From Mycobacterium kansasii ATCC 12478 (GTDB lineage: Bacteria > Actinomycetota > Actinomycetes > Mycobacteriales > Mycobacteriaceae), in assembly GCF_000157895.3 (NCBI RefSeq), contig NC_022663.1:2046001-2110000 (forward strand): 64,000 nucleotides of DNA. Direction: 5' to 3'. Shown piece after piece: positions 42,299 to 52,798 of the stretch. A model generated the notes under the pieces. The model was not told the DNA's origin and did no database searches. It saw only the letters and a program-made list of their open reading frames with translations. Both the position numbers and the translations under genes were made by a program. Each line of letters begins with the position of its first letter. The stretch's first letter is position 1.

Positions 42299-43561
42299 GT
42301 GCTAGCGACGGACTTCGGTGCGCTGCCGCCGGAGGTGAATTCCGCCTTGTTGTACATGGGTCCAGGGTCTGGACCCATGCTGACGGCCGCCACCGCGTGG
42401 GAAAGCCTTACCGCGGTGTTGAACTCCGCAGCGGTTTCCTATGCCTCGGTGGTTTCGGCGCTGACGCTCGAGTCGTGGCTGGGTCCCGCGTCGGCGTCCA
42501 TGGCAGCTGCGGCCGCGCCCTATGCGGAATGGTTGAGCGCCGCGGCGGAGCAGGCCCGGCAGACCGCCGCCCAAGCATCGGCAGCGGCGGCGGCGTACGA
42601 AACGGCGCGGGCCACGGCGGTACCGCCGCCGCTGATCGCAGCCAACCGCAGCCAATTGGCGACGTTGGTCACGACGAACACCTTCGGTCAAAACACCCCG
42701 GCGATCGAGGCCATCCAGGCCGACTATGCCGAGATGTGGGCGCAGGACGCCGCCGTCATGTACCAGTACGCCGAAGCGTCCGAGACCGCGTCGACGCTGA
42801 TGCCCTTCAGCCAACCGGCGCACACCGCCGACCCGACGGCGTCGGCGTCCCAGGCCGCACAGGTCGCCGGGGGTGCCGACGCGTCAGCCGCGGCGGGACC
42901 GGCAGCGTCCATCGGTCCCGAAACGCTGCAACTACTCGCGACGGCCGCGTCATCTGCTCCGCTCGGATCACAGCTACCCGAGCCGGCCGCCAGCATCACC
43001 ATCCCAACCCCGATCGGGGACCTGGATGTATTGGCCCTGTATATCTCGGCCATCGGCACCGCCAGCCTGTCCCTGGCCGTGGTCAACACCGCGAGACCGT
43101 GGTACTTCGGCTACAACGGATTTCGGCCCGCTCCAAGCCCCGGCGGGATAGAACCCACTCAAGGTGAACCCATCAGTTCGGAGCGAGAGGTGTTGGCGTC
43201 GTCGCCGCGAAGCGTCGCTAGCGCACCCGTGTCGGCGGGTAGCGGCCAGGCGGCCCTGGTAGGGGGGTTGTCGGTGCCGCACGGCTGGACCATGGCCGCC
43301 CCAGAGATCAAGCTGGCAGTCGAGTCGCTGCCGAGCGCCGGCCTGACCGCCGCACCCACAGATCTTGGAGGGGCTCCGATGGGCTTGCTGAGCGGGATGG
43401 CGCTGGCGGGTTTGGCCGGACGCGGCGCCGGCGGCATGGGGCCACGTGTCCCCAACGAAGCCGCCGCGGAGGAGGACGGGGAACCCAAGCGCAAGCCCAC
43501 CGTCGTGGTGATCCAGCAGCCGCCGCCCGCCGGAGGAACACCGGGCAACCGTCCGCTCTAA
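42299..43561 (+). CDS. PPE family protein, SVP subgroup
   Basis: The protein has 420 residues from GTG 42299. The PPE domain begins with FGALPPEVNSALLYMGPG and has ESWLGPASASM as its WxG turn. The C-terminal region contains GGLSVPHGW, the GxxSVPxxW motif defining the SVP subgroup, and a Gly/Ala stretch follows. It is probably secreted as a dimer with the upstream PE protein by ESX-5, with EspG as chaperone. By position it matches PPE14. Confidence 0.92.
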   Translation: MLATDFGALPPEVNSALLYMGPGSGPMLTAATAWESLTAVLNSAAVSYASVVSALTLESWLGPASASMAAAAAPYAEWLSAAAEQARQTAAQASAAAAAYETARATAVPPPLIAANRSQLATLVTTNTFGQNTPAIEAIQADYAEMWAQDAAVMYQYAEASETASTLMPFSQPAHTADPTASASQAAQVAGGADASAAAGPAASIGPETLQLLATAASSAPLGSQLPEPAASITIPTPIGDLDVLALYISAIGTASLSLAVVNTARPWYFGYNGFRPAPSPGGIEPTQGEPISSEREVLASSPRSVASAPVSAGSGQAALVGGLSVPHGWTMAAPEIKLAVESLPSAGLTAAPTDLGGAPMGLLSGMALAGLAGRGAGGMGPRVPNEAAAEEDGEPKRKPTVVVIQQPPPAGGTPGNRPL

Positions 43562-43834
43562 CTGAGCCAGCGGTACTGCCACACCCGCGATCTACGGAAT
43601 TGCAGCAGCTCAGCACCATTCTTCGAGTCTCGAGACCCGTTTTGGCGAAGATGTTTGTCAATCGCCGCCGATGGCAATGTCCCACAAGAGGGGGGCGTAT
43701 CGGCCGGCCTTTACGCCTTCCCAGGTCCCGTCGGTTCAGCCCGAGAGCCGATGGGGCCGCCCACGTTCCGGCGGCTGGCGCGGCTCACCGGATATCACCG
43801 AAAGGGAGCACCAACCTGGGGTACCGTGCCGCAT

Positions 43835-45064
43835 ATGGACGGCACTGCAGGCGTGTGGATTCTTGGCGGCTACCAAAGCGATTTCGCTCGCAACCTCACC
43901 AAGGAGCGCCGTGACTTTGCCGACCTGACGGCAGAGGTCGTCGCCGGCACGCTGAATGAAGCCCGGGTCGACGCTGCCGGCATTGCCGCTACCGGCGTCA
44001 TCCATGTCGCTAATGCTTTCGGCGAGATGTTCGCCGCTCAGGGCCATCTCGGAGCGATGCCGGCGACCATGTGCGACGGCCTCTGGGACACCCCGGCCTC
44101 CCGGCATGAGGCCGCGTGCGCGTCCGGCAGCGTGGCCACGCTGGCGGCGATGGCCGACCTGCGCTCAGGCGCATACGATTGCGCGCTCGTCGTCGGCCTC
44201 GAATTGGAAAAGACCGTGCCCGGTGACACCGCGGCGCAATACCTGGGTGCGGCGGCGTGGACCGGCCACGAGGGTGCCGAGGCGCGTTACCTGTGGCCGT
44301 CGATGTTCGCCGAAGTCGCCGACGAATACGACCGGCGCTACGGCCTGGACGACACCCACCTGCGGGCCATCGCCGCACTCAACTACGCCAACGCCCGCCG
44401 CAATCCCAACGCCCAGACTCGGGGCTGGACGATTCCCGACCCGATCACCGACGACGACACGACCAACCCGATCACCGAAGGACGGCTGCGGCGCCTGGAC
44501 TGCAGCCAAATGACCGATGGCGGCGCGGGAGTGGTGCTGGTCAACGACGCCTATCTGCGGGCCCATCCCGACGCACGCCCGATCGGCCGGATCGAAGGCT
44601 GGGGGCATCGCACCGTCGGGCTGGGTTTGCGCCAGAAACTCGAGCGCGCCGCTCACGATCCCTACGTGCTGCCCCATGTGCGGTCGGCCGTGCTCGACGC
44701 ATTGCGTCGTGCACAGGTGAGCCTCGACGACGTCGACGGGTTCGAGGTGCACGACTGCTTCACCCCCAGCGAGTACCTGGCCATCGACCACATCGGACTG
44801 ACCGGCCCGGGCGAATCGTGGAAGGCGATCGAAAACGGCGAGATCGAGATCGGCGGGCGGCTGCCGATCAACCCCAGCGGTGGGCTGATCGGCGGGGGAC
44901 ATCCCGTCGGGGCCTCCGGCGTGCGGATGCTTCTCGACGCGGCCAAGCAGGTCAGCGGCACGGCCGGTGACTATCAGGTCGAGGGAGCGCGAAGATTCGG
45001 CACCCTGAACTTCGGCGGCAGCACCGCTACCACCGTCAGTTTCGTTGTCAGCAAAGGTGTTTGA
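43835..45064 (+). CDS. Thiolase-family acetyl-CoA acetyltransferase / lipid-transfer protein (Rv0914c-like)
   Basis: The protein has 409 residues from ATG 43835, which gives MDGTAGVWILGGYQSDF; the frame is open 60 codons upstream, but that part has no thiolase features. The active-site Cys is in HEAACASGSVA (about 90), the His in HDCFTPSEY, and the C-terminal GGLIGGGHPVGASG. It belongs to the SCP-x/thiolase-like branch used in steroid or branched-chain side-chain cleavage. Its TGA overlaps the next ATG by one base. Confidence 0.88.
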   Translation: MDGTAGVWILGGYQSDFARNLTKERRDFADLTAEVVAGTLNEARVDAAGIAATGVIHVANAFGEMFAAQGHLGAMPATMCDGLWDTPASRHEAACASGSVATLAAMADLRSGAYDCALVVGLELEKTVPGDTAAQYLGAAAWTGHEGAEARYLWPSMFAEVADEYDRRYGLDDTHLRAIAALNYANARRNPNAQTRGWTIPDPITDDDTTNPITEGRLRRLDCSQMTDGGAGVVLVNDAYLRAHPDARPIGRIEGWGHRTVGLGLRQKLERAAHDPYVLPHVRSAVLDALRRAQVSLDDVDGFEVHDCFTPSEYLAIDHIGLTGPGESWKAIENGEIEIGGRLPINPSGGLIGGGHPVGASGVRMLLDAAKQVSGTAGDYQVEGARRFGTLNFGGSTATTVSFVVSKGV

Positions 45065-46581
45065 TGATGCATGTCGAGATCGTCGGGAAATACCTGTCGA
45101 CCCTGCCCGAAGACGACGACCACCCGTACCGAACCGGTCCGTGGCGGCCACAGACCACCGAGTGGGACGCCGACGCGCTGACCGCCGTCGAGGGCGCGAT
45201 CCCCCGCGATCTCGACGGCATCTACCTGCGCAACACCGAGAACCCGCTGCATCCGGCGTTCAAGACCTACCACCCGTTCGACGGCGACGGCATGGTGCAC
45301 GTCGTCGGCTTCCGCGACGGAAAGTCCTTTTACCGCAACCGCTTTGTCCAGACCGAGGGCTTCCTGGCGGAAAACGAGGCGGGCGGGCCGCTGTGGCCGG
45401 GACTGGCCGAGCCGGTGCAATTCGCCAAACGAGACACCGGCTGGGGGGCTCGCACGCTGATGAAGGACGCGTCGAGCACCGACGTCATCGTCCACCGCGG
45501 CATCGCGCTCACCAGCTTCTACCAATGCGGCGACCTCTACCGGCTGGACCCCTACTCGGGCAACACCCTGGGCAAGGAGACCTGGAACGGGCACTTTCCG
45601 TTCGGCTGGGGCGTATCGGCTCACCCCAAGGTCGACAGCGGGACCGGCGAGCTGTTGTTCTTCAACTACAGCAAGCAAGAACCGTATATGCACTACGGCG
45701 TCGTCGACCAGAACAACGAGCTGGCACACTACGTCGACATCCCGCTGCCCGGCCCGCGGTTGCCGCACGATATGGCGTTCACCGAAAACTACGCCATTCT
45801 CAACGATTTCCCGCTGTTCTGGGATCCCCGGCTGCTCGAGCACAACGTGCACCTGCCGCGCTTCTACCCGGACATGCCGTCGCGCTTCGCGGTGATCCCG
45901 CGCCGCGGGCTTAGCGGCGACATCCGCTGGTTCGAAGCGGAACCGACGTTCGTGCTGCACTTCACCAACGCCTACGAAGACGGCGACGAGATCGTGCTCG
46001 ACGGCTTCTACGAAGCCGATCCGCAGCCGCTGGACACCGGCGGAACCAAGTGGGAGAAGCTGTTTCGGTTCCTGGCGCTGGATCGCCTGCAAACCCGGCT
46101 ACACCGGTGGCGCCTCAACCTGGTCACCGGCGCCGTGAAAGAAGAACAGCTGTCGGAGTCCATCACCGAGTTCGGGACCATCAACGACGGCTACGCCGCG
46201 CGCCAGTACCGCTACGCCTATGCCGCTACCGGCAAACCGGGCTGGTTCCTGTTCGACGGACTGGTCAAACACGACCTGTTCACCGGAAACCAGGAGGGCT
46301 ACTCGTTCGGTGACGGTGTCTATGGAAGCGAAACCCAGATGGCGCCACGGGTTGGCGGCACCGCCGAGGACGACGGCTACCTGGTCACGCTGACCACCGA
46401 CATGAACGACGACACCTCCTACTGCTTGGTCTTCGACGCGGCCCGAGTCGGTGACGGCCCGGTGTGCAAACTACAGCTGCCCGAACGCATTTCCAGCGGC
46501 ACCCATTCGACGTGGGTACCCGGCGCCGAATTGCGGCGCTGGCATCACGCCGAGTCGCCGGCGGGTGCTGTCGGGCTGTGA
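45064..46581 (+). CDS. Carotenoid-oxygenase (RPE65) family dioxygenase (Rv0913c-like)
   Basis: The protein has 505 residues from ATG 45064. The seven-bladed propeller family has four iron-binding histidines; candidates here are in MVHVVGF, AHPKVDSGTGELL, PHDMAFTENY and the C-terminal SGTHSTWVPG. YRTGPWRPQTTEW and LDGIYLRNTENP at the N-terminus are typical. It cleaves a carbon-carbon double bond of a carotenoid or stilbene-like substrate. It is coupled to the thiolase gene, suggesting one pathway. Confidence 0.9.
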   Translation: MMHVEIVGKYLSTLPEDDDHPYRTGPWRPQTTEWDADALTAVEGAIPRDLDGIYLRNTENPLHPAFKTYHPFDGDGMVHVVGFRDGKSFYRNRFVQTEGFLAENEAGGPLWPGLAEPVQFAKRDTGWGARTLMKDASSTDVIVHRGIALTSFYQCGDLYRLDPYSGNTLGKETWNGHFPFGWGVSAHPKVDSGTGELLFFNYSKQEPYMHYGVVDQNNELAHYVDIPLPGPRLPHDMAFTENYAILNDFPLFWDPRLLEHNVHLPRFYPDMPSRFAVIPRRGLSGDIRWFEAEPTFVLHFTNAYEDGDEIVLDGFYEADPQPLDTGGTKWEKLFRFLALDRLQTRLHRWRLNLVTGAVKEEQLSESITEFGTINDGYAARQYRYAYAATGKPGWFLFDGLVKHDLFTGNQEGYSFGDGVYGSETQMAPRVGGTAEDDGYLVTLTTDMNDDTSYCLVFDAARVGDGPVCKLQLPERISSGTHSTWVPGAELRRWHHAESPAGAVGL

Positions 46582-46660
46582 TGCTCGCGAGCCTGTAATA
46601 CGGCAGGAAGACTACGAGTAGCGGCCTGCGAATTTACAGGCTCGGTGAAACGGAGGAGCA

Positions 46661-47143
46661 GTGAACAACAACAAGCACAGCCGGACGACACACTGGCCCA
46701 AGGAGTTGGCGTGCATCGGCTCTATCCGCTTCGCCCGTCGCTCCTCGAATTTCGAGGAGGCAGTGCGCTTTTACCGCGACCTGGTCGGGCTCCCGCTCTA
46801 CGAGACATTCGGGGAAAGCTACGGGAGCAACGGTGCGATCTTCGGTCTGCCCAGCTGGAACCTCACCCTCGAGATCGTCGAGGCGGTCGACGAGGTCGCG
46901 GTGGACCACCACGAACAGCTGTGCCTGTACTTCCCGGACAATCAGGCCCATCAGGCGGCAATGGCACGGCTCCGGACGGCTGGGGTCGAGCCCGTCGAGC
47001 AGCACCCGTACTGGGAAGCGACGGGAGCGGTCACCTTCCGCGACCCGGACGGCCGGGAAGTCGTGTTCGCGCCCTTCGTGTACGGGGTCAACGAGCCCGC
47101 CGACAGCTCGGCCTCAGGCATCCACGAGTTCCCGTCGAGCTGA
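46661..47143 (+). CDS. VOC (glyoxalase/bleomycin-resistance) family protein
   Basis: The protein has 160 residues from GTG 46661 after CGGAGGAG. It has one pair of beta-alpha-beta-beta-beta units: FARRSSNFEEAVRFYRDLVGLPLY, then CLYFPDN and AVTFRDPDGREVVFAPF. The metal ligands of glyoxalase I are only partly preserved, so the function may be binding or dioxygenation. It ends 5 bp from the convergent TRIC-like gene. Confidence 0.85.
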   Translation: MNNNKHSRTTHWPKELACIGSIRFARRSSNFEEAVRFYRDLVGLPLYETFGESYGSNGAIFGLPSWNLTLEIVEAVDEVAVDHHEQLCLYFPDNQAHQAAMARLRTAGVEPVEQHPYWEATGAVTFRDPDGREVVFAPFVYGVNEPADSSASGIHEFPSS

Positions 47144-47148
47144 GACCG

Positions 47149-47886
47149 TCAGCGCTTCCGCGGCTTGCGTTTTTCACTGACCAGCGGCAGCGGTGAGTCG
47201 TCGCTGTTGACCCGCAACGTAATCCGGGGCAGCCGCTTACCTGGCTGTCTTCGCAGGGCGTAGTGCCATGCCGGCCCCTCCGTCAACTGCCACCCCCGCC
47301 AGCGGGCGACCAGGCACAAGACAGCACCGACGACGGTGGCAACCACCGCCCCCACGGTGGCTTGCCCGTAGTGGGCGAAGAGCACCACCACACCGCTGGC
47401 GATGACCGCGCAGGTCGCGTAAAGCGTGTTACCGCCGAAGATCAGTGGAGTGCGGCGGACCGCGATATCACGCAGTGTCCCGCCTCCCACTGCGGTGATG
47501 GTGCCCATCAGCAGTGCCGCCGCCCAGCCCAGGCCTATTCCGAGTGTCTTCTGTGCTCCCGCGACCGCCCACGTTCCCAGCGCGATCGCGTCGATGACCG
47601 GCAGCGTTAGGTTCCACGTGCGGCCGTATACCGGCACCAGAAAGGCCACGACGCCCCCGGCGATAGCCGTCACGAGATACAGGTAGTCGGTCAGCGCGAC
47701 CGGGGGACCGTGCTGCAACAGGGTGTCGCGGATCAGCCCGCCGCCCAGGCCGGACAGAATGGCCAGCGCCGCAAACCCGACGGGGTCCAGACGTTCCTCG
47801 GTGGCGACAATGCCACCGAGCACCGCGTTGCCGAAGACACCGGCGAGGTCGATGACCCGGAAGACTTCACCGAGCGTCGGACTCAC
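47149..47886 (-). CDS. TRIC-type (UPF0126) cation channel family membrane protein
   Basis: This 245-residue protein contains two copies of the UPF0126 unit: FGNAVLGGIVATEERLDPVGF with LGGGLIRDTLL, and VAGAQKTLGIGLGWAAALLMG with GGGTLRDI. This gives about seven helices with an internal repeat, as in prokaryotic trimeric cation channels. A basic cytosolic tail (KRKPRKR) ends the protein. Confidence 0.85.
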   Translation of the reverse strand: MSPTLGEVFRVIDLAGVFGNAVLGGIVATEERLDPVGFAALAILSGLGGGLIRDTLLQHGPPVALTDYLYLVTAIAGGVVAFLVPVYGRTWNLTLPVIDAIALGTWAVAGAQKTLGIGLGWAAALLMGTITAVGGGTLRDIAVRRTPLIFGGNTLYATCAVIASGVVVLFAHYGQATVGAVVATVVGAVLCLVARWRGWQLTEGPAWHYALRRQPGKRLPRITLRVNSDDSPLPLVSEKRKPRKR

Positions 47887-47927
47887 GGGGCATCACTATC
47901 ATCACTGTCCGCCACGAATGGTGAAGT

Positions 47928-48347
47928 CTATTGCAGGGTCGCGGCGGCCACCGCCCACAGGGAGCAAACCACCGCGCACCCGGCCGCGCCCCCGCCCACG
48001 TACAGGCCGTACTCCGCCGACACCTGCGGGTTGACGTTGATCGTGTAGTACCAGATGGTGAGCGCCACTATGAGCAGCGAAACCACTAGCGCGACAACCG
48101 AAGACAGCTTGGCCGACAAACCCCGCCCCACCATCGCCCCGGCCACCAACAACGTCGACGACAGCAACGCGATCAGCTGGCCCGCGCCGAACCCAGGCGG
48201 AAGTGCCAGGTTACCGTGGGTGCCGCCGATGGCATTTGCCCAGCCCCCGCCACCGACCGTCGTCGTCAACCACGGCAGCCACGTGCTGACCGACACGATC
48301 ACGGCGAAAAGCGCCACCAGCCAACCCGGGCGCAGCCGGCGAATCAT
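47928..48347 (-). CDS. Small four-helix membrane protein (Rv0912-like), unknown function
   Basis: This 139-residue protein has hydrophobic segments at about 8-25, 53-70, 79-98 and 117-137. Its basic N-terminus, MIRRLRPGW, implies a cytosolic start. The first loop contains LPWLTTTVGGGGWANAIG. No functional family is recognised. Confidence 0.7.
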   Translation of the reverse strand: MIRRLRPGWLVALFAVIVSVSTWLPWLTTTVGGGGWANAIGGTHGNLALPPGFGAGQLIALLSSTLLVAGAMVGRGLSAKLSSVVALVVSLLIVALTIWYYTINVNPQVSAEYGLYVGGGAAGCAVVCSLWAVAAATLQ

Positions 48348-48383
48348 GCATGCGAGCGTAATAGGGCGCCAACTCGCATCGAG

Positions 48384-49166
48384 TCACGCCACGCTTGTCT
48401 GCAGCGAAGACAGGTTGAAGGCGACGCCCGTCGGGTCGGTGGCCGCGGCAAGCCGCCCGTAGGGGGTGTCCTCGGCCGCCCGCACTACGGCCCCGCCGTT
48501 GTCGGTGATCAGCTGCAGTGTCTTGTCGACGTCGTGGGCACCGAGGAAGGTAGTCCAGTTCGACGGCACACCGTCGGGCAGACAACCGGCGCCATCCATG
48601 ACGCCGAGTAATTGCTCGTCACCGAACCACGCTGTGGTGTAGCGGAATTCGTCGGTGTCAGAAATGTCTTCGGTCCGCCACCCGAGGACCTCGCGGTAGA
48701 AGTCGAGGGCCGCGCGGTGGTCGCGGGTAGTCAGTTGATGCCAGACGGGTGTGCCGGCTTCACCGATCACCTCGAAGCCGCGATGCTCCAGCGGTTGCCA
48801 CAAGCCGAACACCGCGCCCGTCGGATCGCTCGCCAGGCTCATGAAGCCCTTGGCGGGTACCTCCATCGGATCCAGGCACACCGAGCCGCCCGCGGCGCTG
48901 ACCTTGGCAGCGGTCGCGTCGACGTCGGCGGTGTGGAAATAGATGGTCCAGGTGTCCGGCGACTGCCACTGCGGATTGTTGGCCATCAGTCCGGCGACCG
49001 GATGGCCGTCCTTGGCGGCATTGACGTATCCGCCGTACTCGGGGCCGGCGGATTCGAAGGTCCAGCCGAATACCGTGGCGTAGAAATCTTGGGCGCGGTC
49101 GACGTCTGATGTGGTCAAGTCGATCCAGCAGGGGGCGCCCAGCGGCGCGCCGTGACGGATGGGCAT
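48384..49166 (-). CDS. Two-domain VOC (glyoxalase-like) protein (Rv0911-like)
   Basis: The protein has 260 residues from ATG 49166 after AAGGAGG; an upstream frame start at 49193 is not needed. Two consecutive VOC domains are visible: PCWIDLTTSDVDRAQDFYATVFGWTF to DPTGAVFGLWQP, and PVWHQLTTRDHRAALDFYREVLGW to DPTGVAFNLSSL. Both domains keep the DPTGA/V-F strand of the family. The substrate is unknown. Confidence 0.88.
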   Translation of the reverse strand: MPIRHGAPLGAPCWIDLTTSDVDRAQDFYATVFGWTFESAGPEYGGYVNAAKDGHPVAGLMANNPQWQSPDTWTIYFHTADVDATAAKVSAAGGSVCLDPMEVPAKGFMSLASDPTGAVFGLWQPLEHRGFEVIGEAGTPVWHQLTTRDHRAALDFYREVLGWRTEDISDTDEFRYTTAWFGDEQLLGVMDGAGCLPDGVPSNWTTFLGAHDVDKTLQLITDNGGAVVRAAEDTPYGRLAAATDPTGVAFNLSSLQTSVA

Positions 49167-49273
49167 GATGTCCTCCTTGCCGTGTGGTTTCACCGGTATG
49201 GACTGCGGTCACCCCGGAAACTCATCGGCTGATAGGTCAGCTGTTCCGCGGCGGGCGCCGTTGCAGGTCGGCG

Positions 49274-49711
49274 TCAGGCCTGTGCGAACACCTCGACGAA
49301 GTTCTGCAGGGATTCGCTGATGTCGCTTCTGAGCGCGGCGGCGACGATCATGCCGATCGGCCCGAACAGGGCGGGTCCGCCGAGGTGCACGTCGAAGCTC
49401 ACGACGGAGCCCTCCTCTTTGGGCGCGACCTTGGCCATGAGTTTGACTTTGACGCCGCCGACTCCGTCGCCGTTGAGCGTCATGCCTTCCGGCGGCTTGT
49501 AGCGCACGATCGTCCATCTGATCCGGTTGGGCATCCCCTTGACCTCGACGATCGACTCGACGACCGCGCCCCTCTCCAGCGTTTCGGGCAACTTGCTGCG
49601 CCAGACCCGGTGGATCGTCAGCCACTCCCGGTAGCGGGACAGATTCGAGGCGTGCAGCCACGCCTCCTCCGGCGGCAACGGGACATCGATGGATCCGGAG
49701 AGTTTCGCCAT
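49274..49711 (-). CDS. SRPBCC-fold toxin of an Rv0909/Rv0910-type toxin-antitoxin pair
   Basis: This 145-residue protein has a START/SRPBCC-type fold: LSGSIDVPLPPEEAWLHASNL at the start, then VVESIVEVKGMPNRIRWTI strands and a long C-terminal helix, ALRSDISESLQNFVEVF. In M. tuberculosis the Rv0909-Rv0910 pair is reported as a toxin-antitoxin system, with this protein as toxin. It starts 4 bp after the antitoxin stop. Confidence 0.85.
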   Translation of the reverse strand: MAKLSGSIDVPLPPEEAWLHASNLSRYREWLTIHRVWRSKLPETLERGAVVESIVEVKGMPNRIRWTIVRYKPPEGMTLNGDGVGGVKVKLMAKVAPKEEGSVVSFDVHLGGPALFGPIGMIVAAALRSDISESLQNFVEVFAQA

Positions 49712-49715
49712 GGCT

Positions 49716-49895
49716 TCAGTTCTGCTGGTCGCCCGTGTCGACTACTTTCTTGGCCTGCTCCTGCACCTTGTGAATGGTGTCGGAGTACTTGCCCTGCGTC
49801 TTGTCGTCGACGAATTTGCCGGCCTTGTCGATCACCGTCTCGACCTTGTCGGCGTTCTGTGACAGCAGGTCTTTTGCCTTGTCCATGATTCCCAT
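49716..49895 (-). CDS. Small antitoxin (MT0933/Rv0909-like)
   Basis: The protein has 59 residues from ATG 49895, giving MGIMDKAKDLLSQNADKVE. It is highly charged and helical (KVQEQAKKVVDTGDQQ), the pattern of the MT0933 antitoxin family. It is co-transcribed with the SRPBCC-type toxin directly downstream. The large PPE gene ends 92 bp upstream on the same strand. Confidence 0.82.
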   Translation of the reverse strand: MGIMDKAKDLLSQNADKVETVIDKAGKFVDDKTQGKYSDTIHKVQEQAKKVVDTGDQQN

Positions 49896-49987
49896 GCGCA
49901 ACCGATTCCTTCCGCGGGGATCCGCAACGTCTTGCAGGAACCCTACTTGCCGGTGCTGGTGGCGCCCAAACCAGCTTCGGCCTGCGG

Positions 49988-52798
49988 TTATGGCACCGAG
50001 CCGCTGAGGAAGAGGCCGGAGAGCTGGCTGCCGATGTTGCCGAGACCCGAGACCAGGCCGGCCAGCGCGAGGCCGAGACCGCTGGTGTTGTCGATGCCGG
50101 ACAAGGCGCCGCCCAGGTTGGTGATGCCGGACACGAGGCTGCCACCGTAGTTCTCGAACCCCGAACCCTCAGAGCCGACGTTCCAGAAGCCCGAGAGGGT
50201 ATCGCCGAAATTGCCGAAGCCTGACGAACCACCGGCACCGGAGTTGAAGAAGCCTGACGATGGGCTACCGGTGGAGTTGCCGAAGCCGGGAACGGGCGAG
50301 AGGTGGAAGAGGGTAGCGGTAATGGGTCCGATACCGGCGCCGAGATTGGCGTTGAGCTGCATTGTCTCGCCGCCCAGCGTGAGGTCCAGCGGGATTGCGC
50401 CGATATTGATTGGTTCAATGACGATGGGGCTCAGTTCAGAGTTCAAGGGGACGGTCAATGTAATCGGAAGACCGTCTATAGGTATGGTGAAGCCGATATC
50501 GGTGTCCGGGATGTTGACGTGGATACTCGTTCCGCCTGAGTCCCCGTCAATAGCGAGCAAGAGGTTCAGCGGAATCCCCGGACCGTTTTCCCCATGCAGG
50601 GTGAATTGATTGACGGTCAGGCCGGCGATGTGGCCGGTGATGGGGATGTCGAGTTTGCCGCCTAGTCCGAGGGTGAGGGGGATGTGGGGGATGGTGATGG
50701 TGTAGTCGGCGGCGATGAGGCCCTGGCCGGTGCCGCGCCAGAAGAATCCGTTGTTGGCGTCGCCGGTGATGAACGCGCCGGTGTTGATATCGCCGGTGTT
50801 AAACGCTCCGGTGTTGAGGTCACCGATGTTGAACCAGCCGGTGTTGGTGTCGCCGGGGTTAAACGAGCCGGTATTAAAGGCACCGGCGTTAAACCCACCG
50901 GAGTTGAAGTCACCGCTATTGGCCCAGCCGGTGTTGCCCAGCCCGGCGTTGAACACCCCGGTGTTGGTGCTACCGGTGCTGGCGATCCCGGTGTTGAAAC
51001 TGCCCGAGTTGGCGATACCGAAGTTACCGTTGCCCGAGTTGAAGAACCCGATATTGTTGCTGCCCGAGTTGAACAACCCCACATTACCGACACCAGTATT
51101 GAACCCGCCGAACCCGATCTGGTTATCCCCGGTCAGCCCGATCCCGATATTATTGGCGCCCTGGTTCGCCAACCCGAAATTCCCGAAACCCGTATTACCG
51201 AACCCGACATTGAAACTCCCGCTATTACCCCACCCCCGGTTCGCATCCCCCACATTGCCGCCCCCCACATTCAGGTCGCCGACATTGCCGCCACCCACAT
51301 TGTGACCACCAACATTACCCACCCCCACATTGGCATCACCCACATTAGCCCCACCCACATTGTGATCACCCACATTGCCGCCACCCAGGTTGAAACCACC
51401 CACATTGGCATGACCCAGGTTCAACCCACCCTGATTACCAAAACCAACATTGAACATACTCGGCCCCCCCGGACCCGCCGAGAACAACCCCGCCAGCTGC
51501 TCCCCCACATTCCCCACACCCGAACCCATACTCGGAATCGTGTTAAACCACCCCGACACCCCATCACCGAGGTTCAACACCCCCGAACCCAACACCCCCA
51601 CATTCCCCGCACCCGAAGACCCACCAAAATTCCACCACCCAGAACCCCCACCCACATTCCCAAACCCCGACGCACTACCCGAACCACTATTAAAGAACCC
51701 CGACGACACACCACCCGTCGAATTCCCCACCCCCGGCCCCGCCGCCACCTGCAACACCGGAATCACCACCGGACCCAGCGCCGGACCGGAAAAACTCAAC
51801 TGCAACGACTCACCCGGACCCCCGAGGGTTAGGCTTAACGACGGTCCGGTGATCGTGATCTGGTCGGACACAATCGGCCCAATAGTGCCAGTCAGACTAT
51901 TACCGCCGGTCCCGGTCAGGTGGATCAGCGGAATGGTGATGGGGTCTATCACGATGTCGCCGAGGTGGCCGGTGATGGGGATGTCGAGGGGGACTTTGAC
52001 GTCGAGGTTTAGTGCGATTGCGGGGATGGTCAGGGTGTAGTCGAAGCCGGCGTGGCCTTGGCCGTCGCCGCGCCAGAAGAAGCCGTTGTTGAGGTTGCCC
52101 TGGTTGAACCCGCCGGTGTTGACATCACCGGTGTTGGCGATCCCGGTGTTGAGGTTCCCGGGGTTAAACCAGCCGGTGTTGGTGTCCCCGGCATTCCACG
52201 AGCCGGTGTTGGAGGCCCCCACATTGAAACTGCCCGAGTTGTAGGAACCCGCATTACCCACCCCGGTGTTGAGCAACCCGGTGTTAAACACCCCGGTGTT
52301 CAACCGGCCCGGGTTGAACAACCCCGTATTGAGCTCACCGGAGTTGCCCACCCCCCAGTTCCCGGTCCCGGAATTGAACAACCCCACATTCCCGGCACCC
52401 GAGTTGAACAACCCCACATTCCCGCTACCGGAATTCCACCCCCCGAACCCGACCTGACCATCACCACTCAACCCGATCCCAATATTATGACTACCCGTGT
52501 TCCCGAACCCGATATTGCCGATCCCGGTATTCCCGAAACCAAAGTTGTAATCCCCGCCATTCCCCAACCCCACATTGTACGACCCCAGATTCCCCGGCCC
52601 GAAGTTATACAACCCGATATTCCCCGAACCCACATTGAAACTCCCCAGGTTCCCCGACCCAAAATTCCAACCCCCCAGATTCCCAAACCCCACATTACTA
52701 CCACCAACATTGCCCCCACCCACATTCCCATCACCCACACTCCCGAACCCAACATTGCCCACCCCCACATTCGCCAACCCCGCATTAAAAATACTCAT
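49988..52798 (-). repeat. PPE-MPTR repeat unit 3 (C-terminal)
   Basis: This begins at the codon series for MSIFNAGLANVGVGNVG and is 2811 bp long. The variable cassettes lie at about 51770-52035 and 50280-50670. The end is unique, with SGLGLALAGLVSGLGNIG before the stop. Confidence 0.85.
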
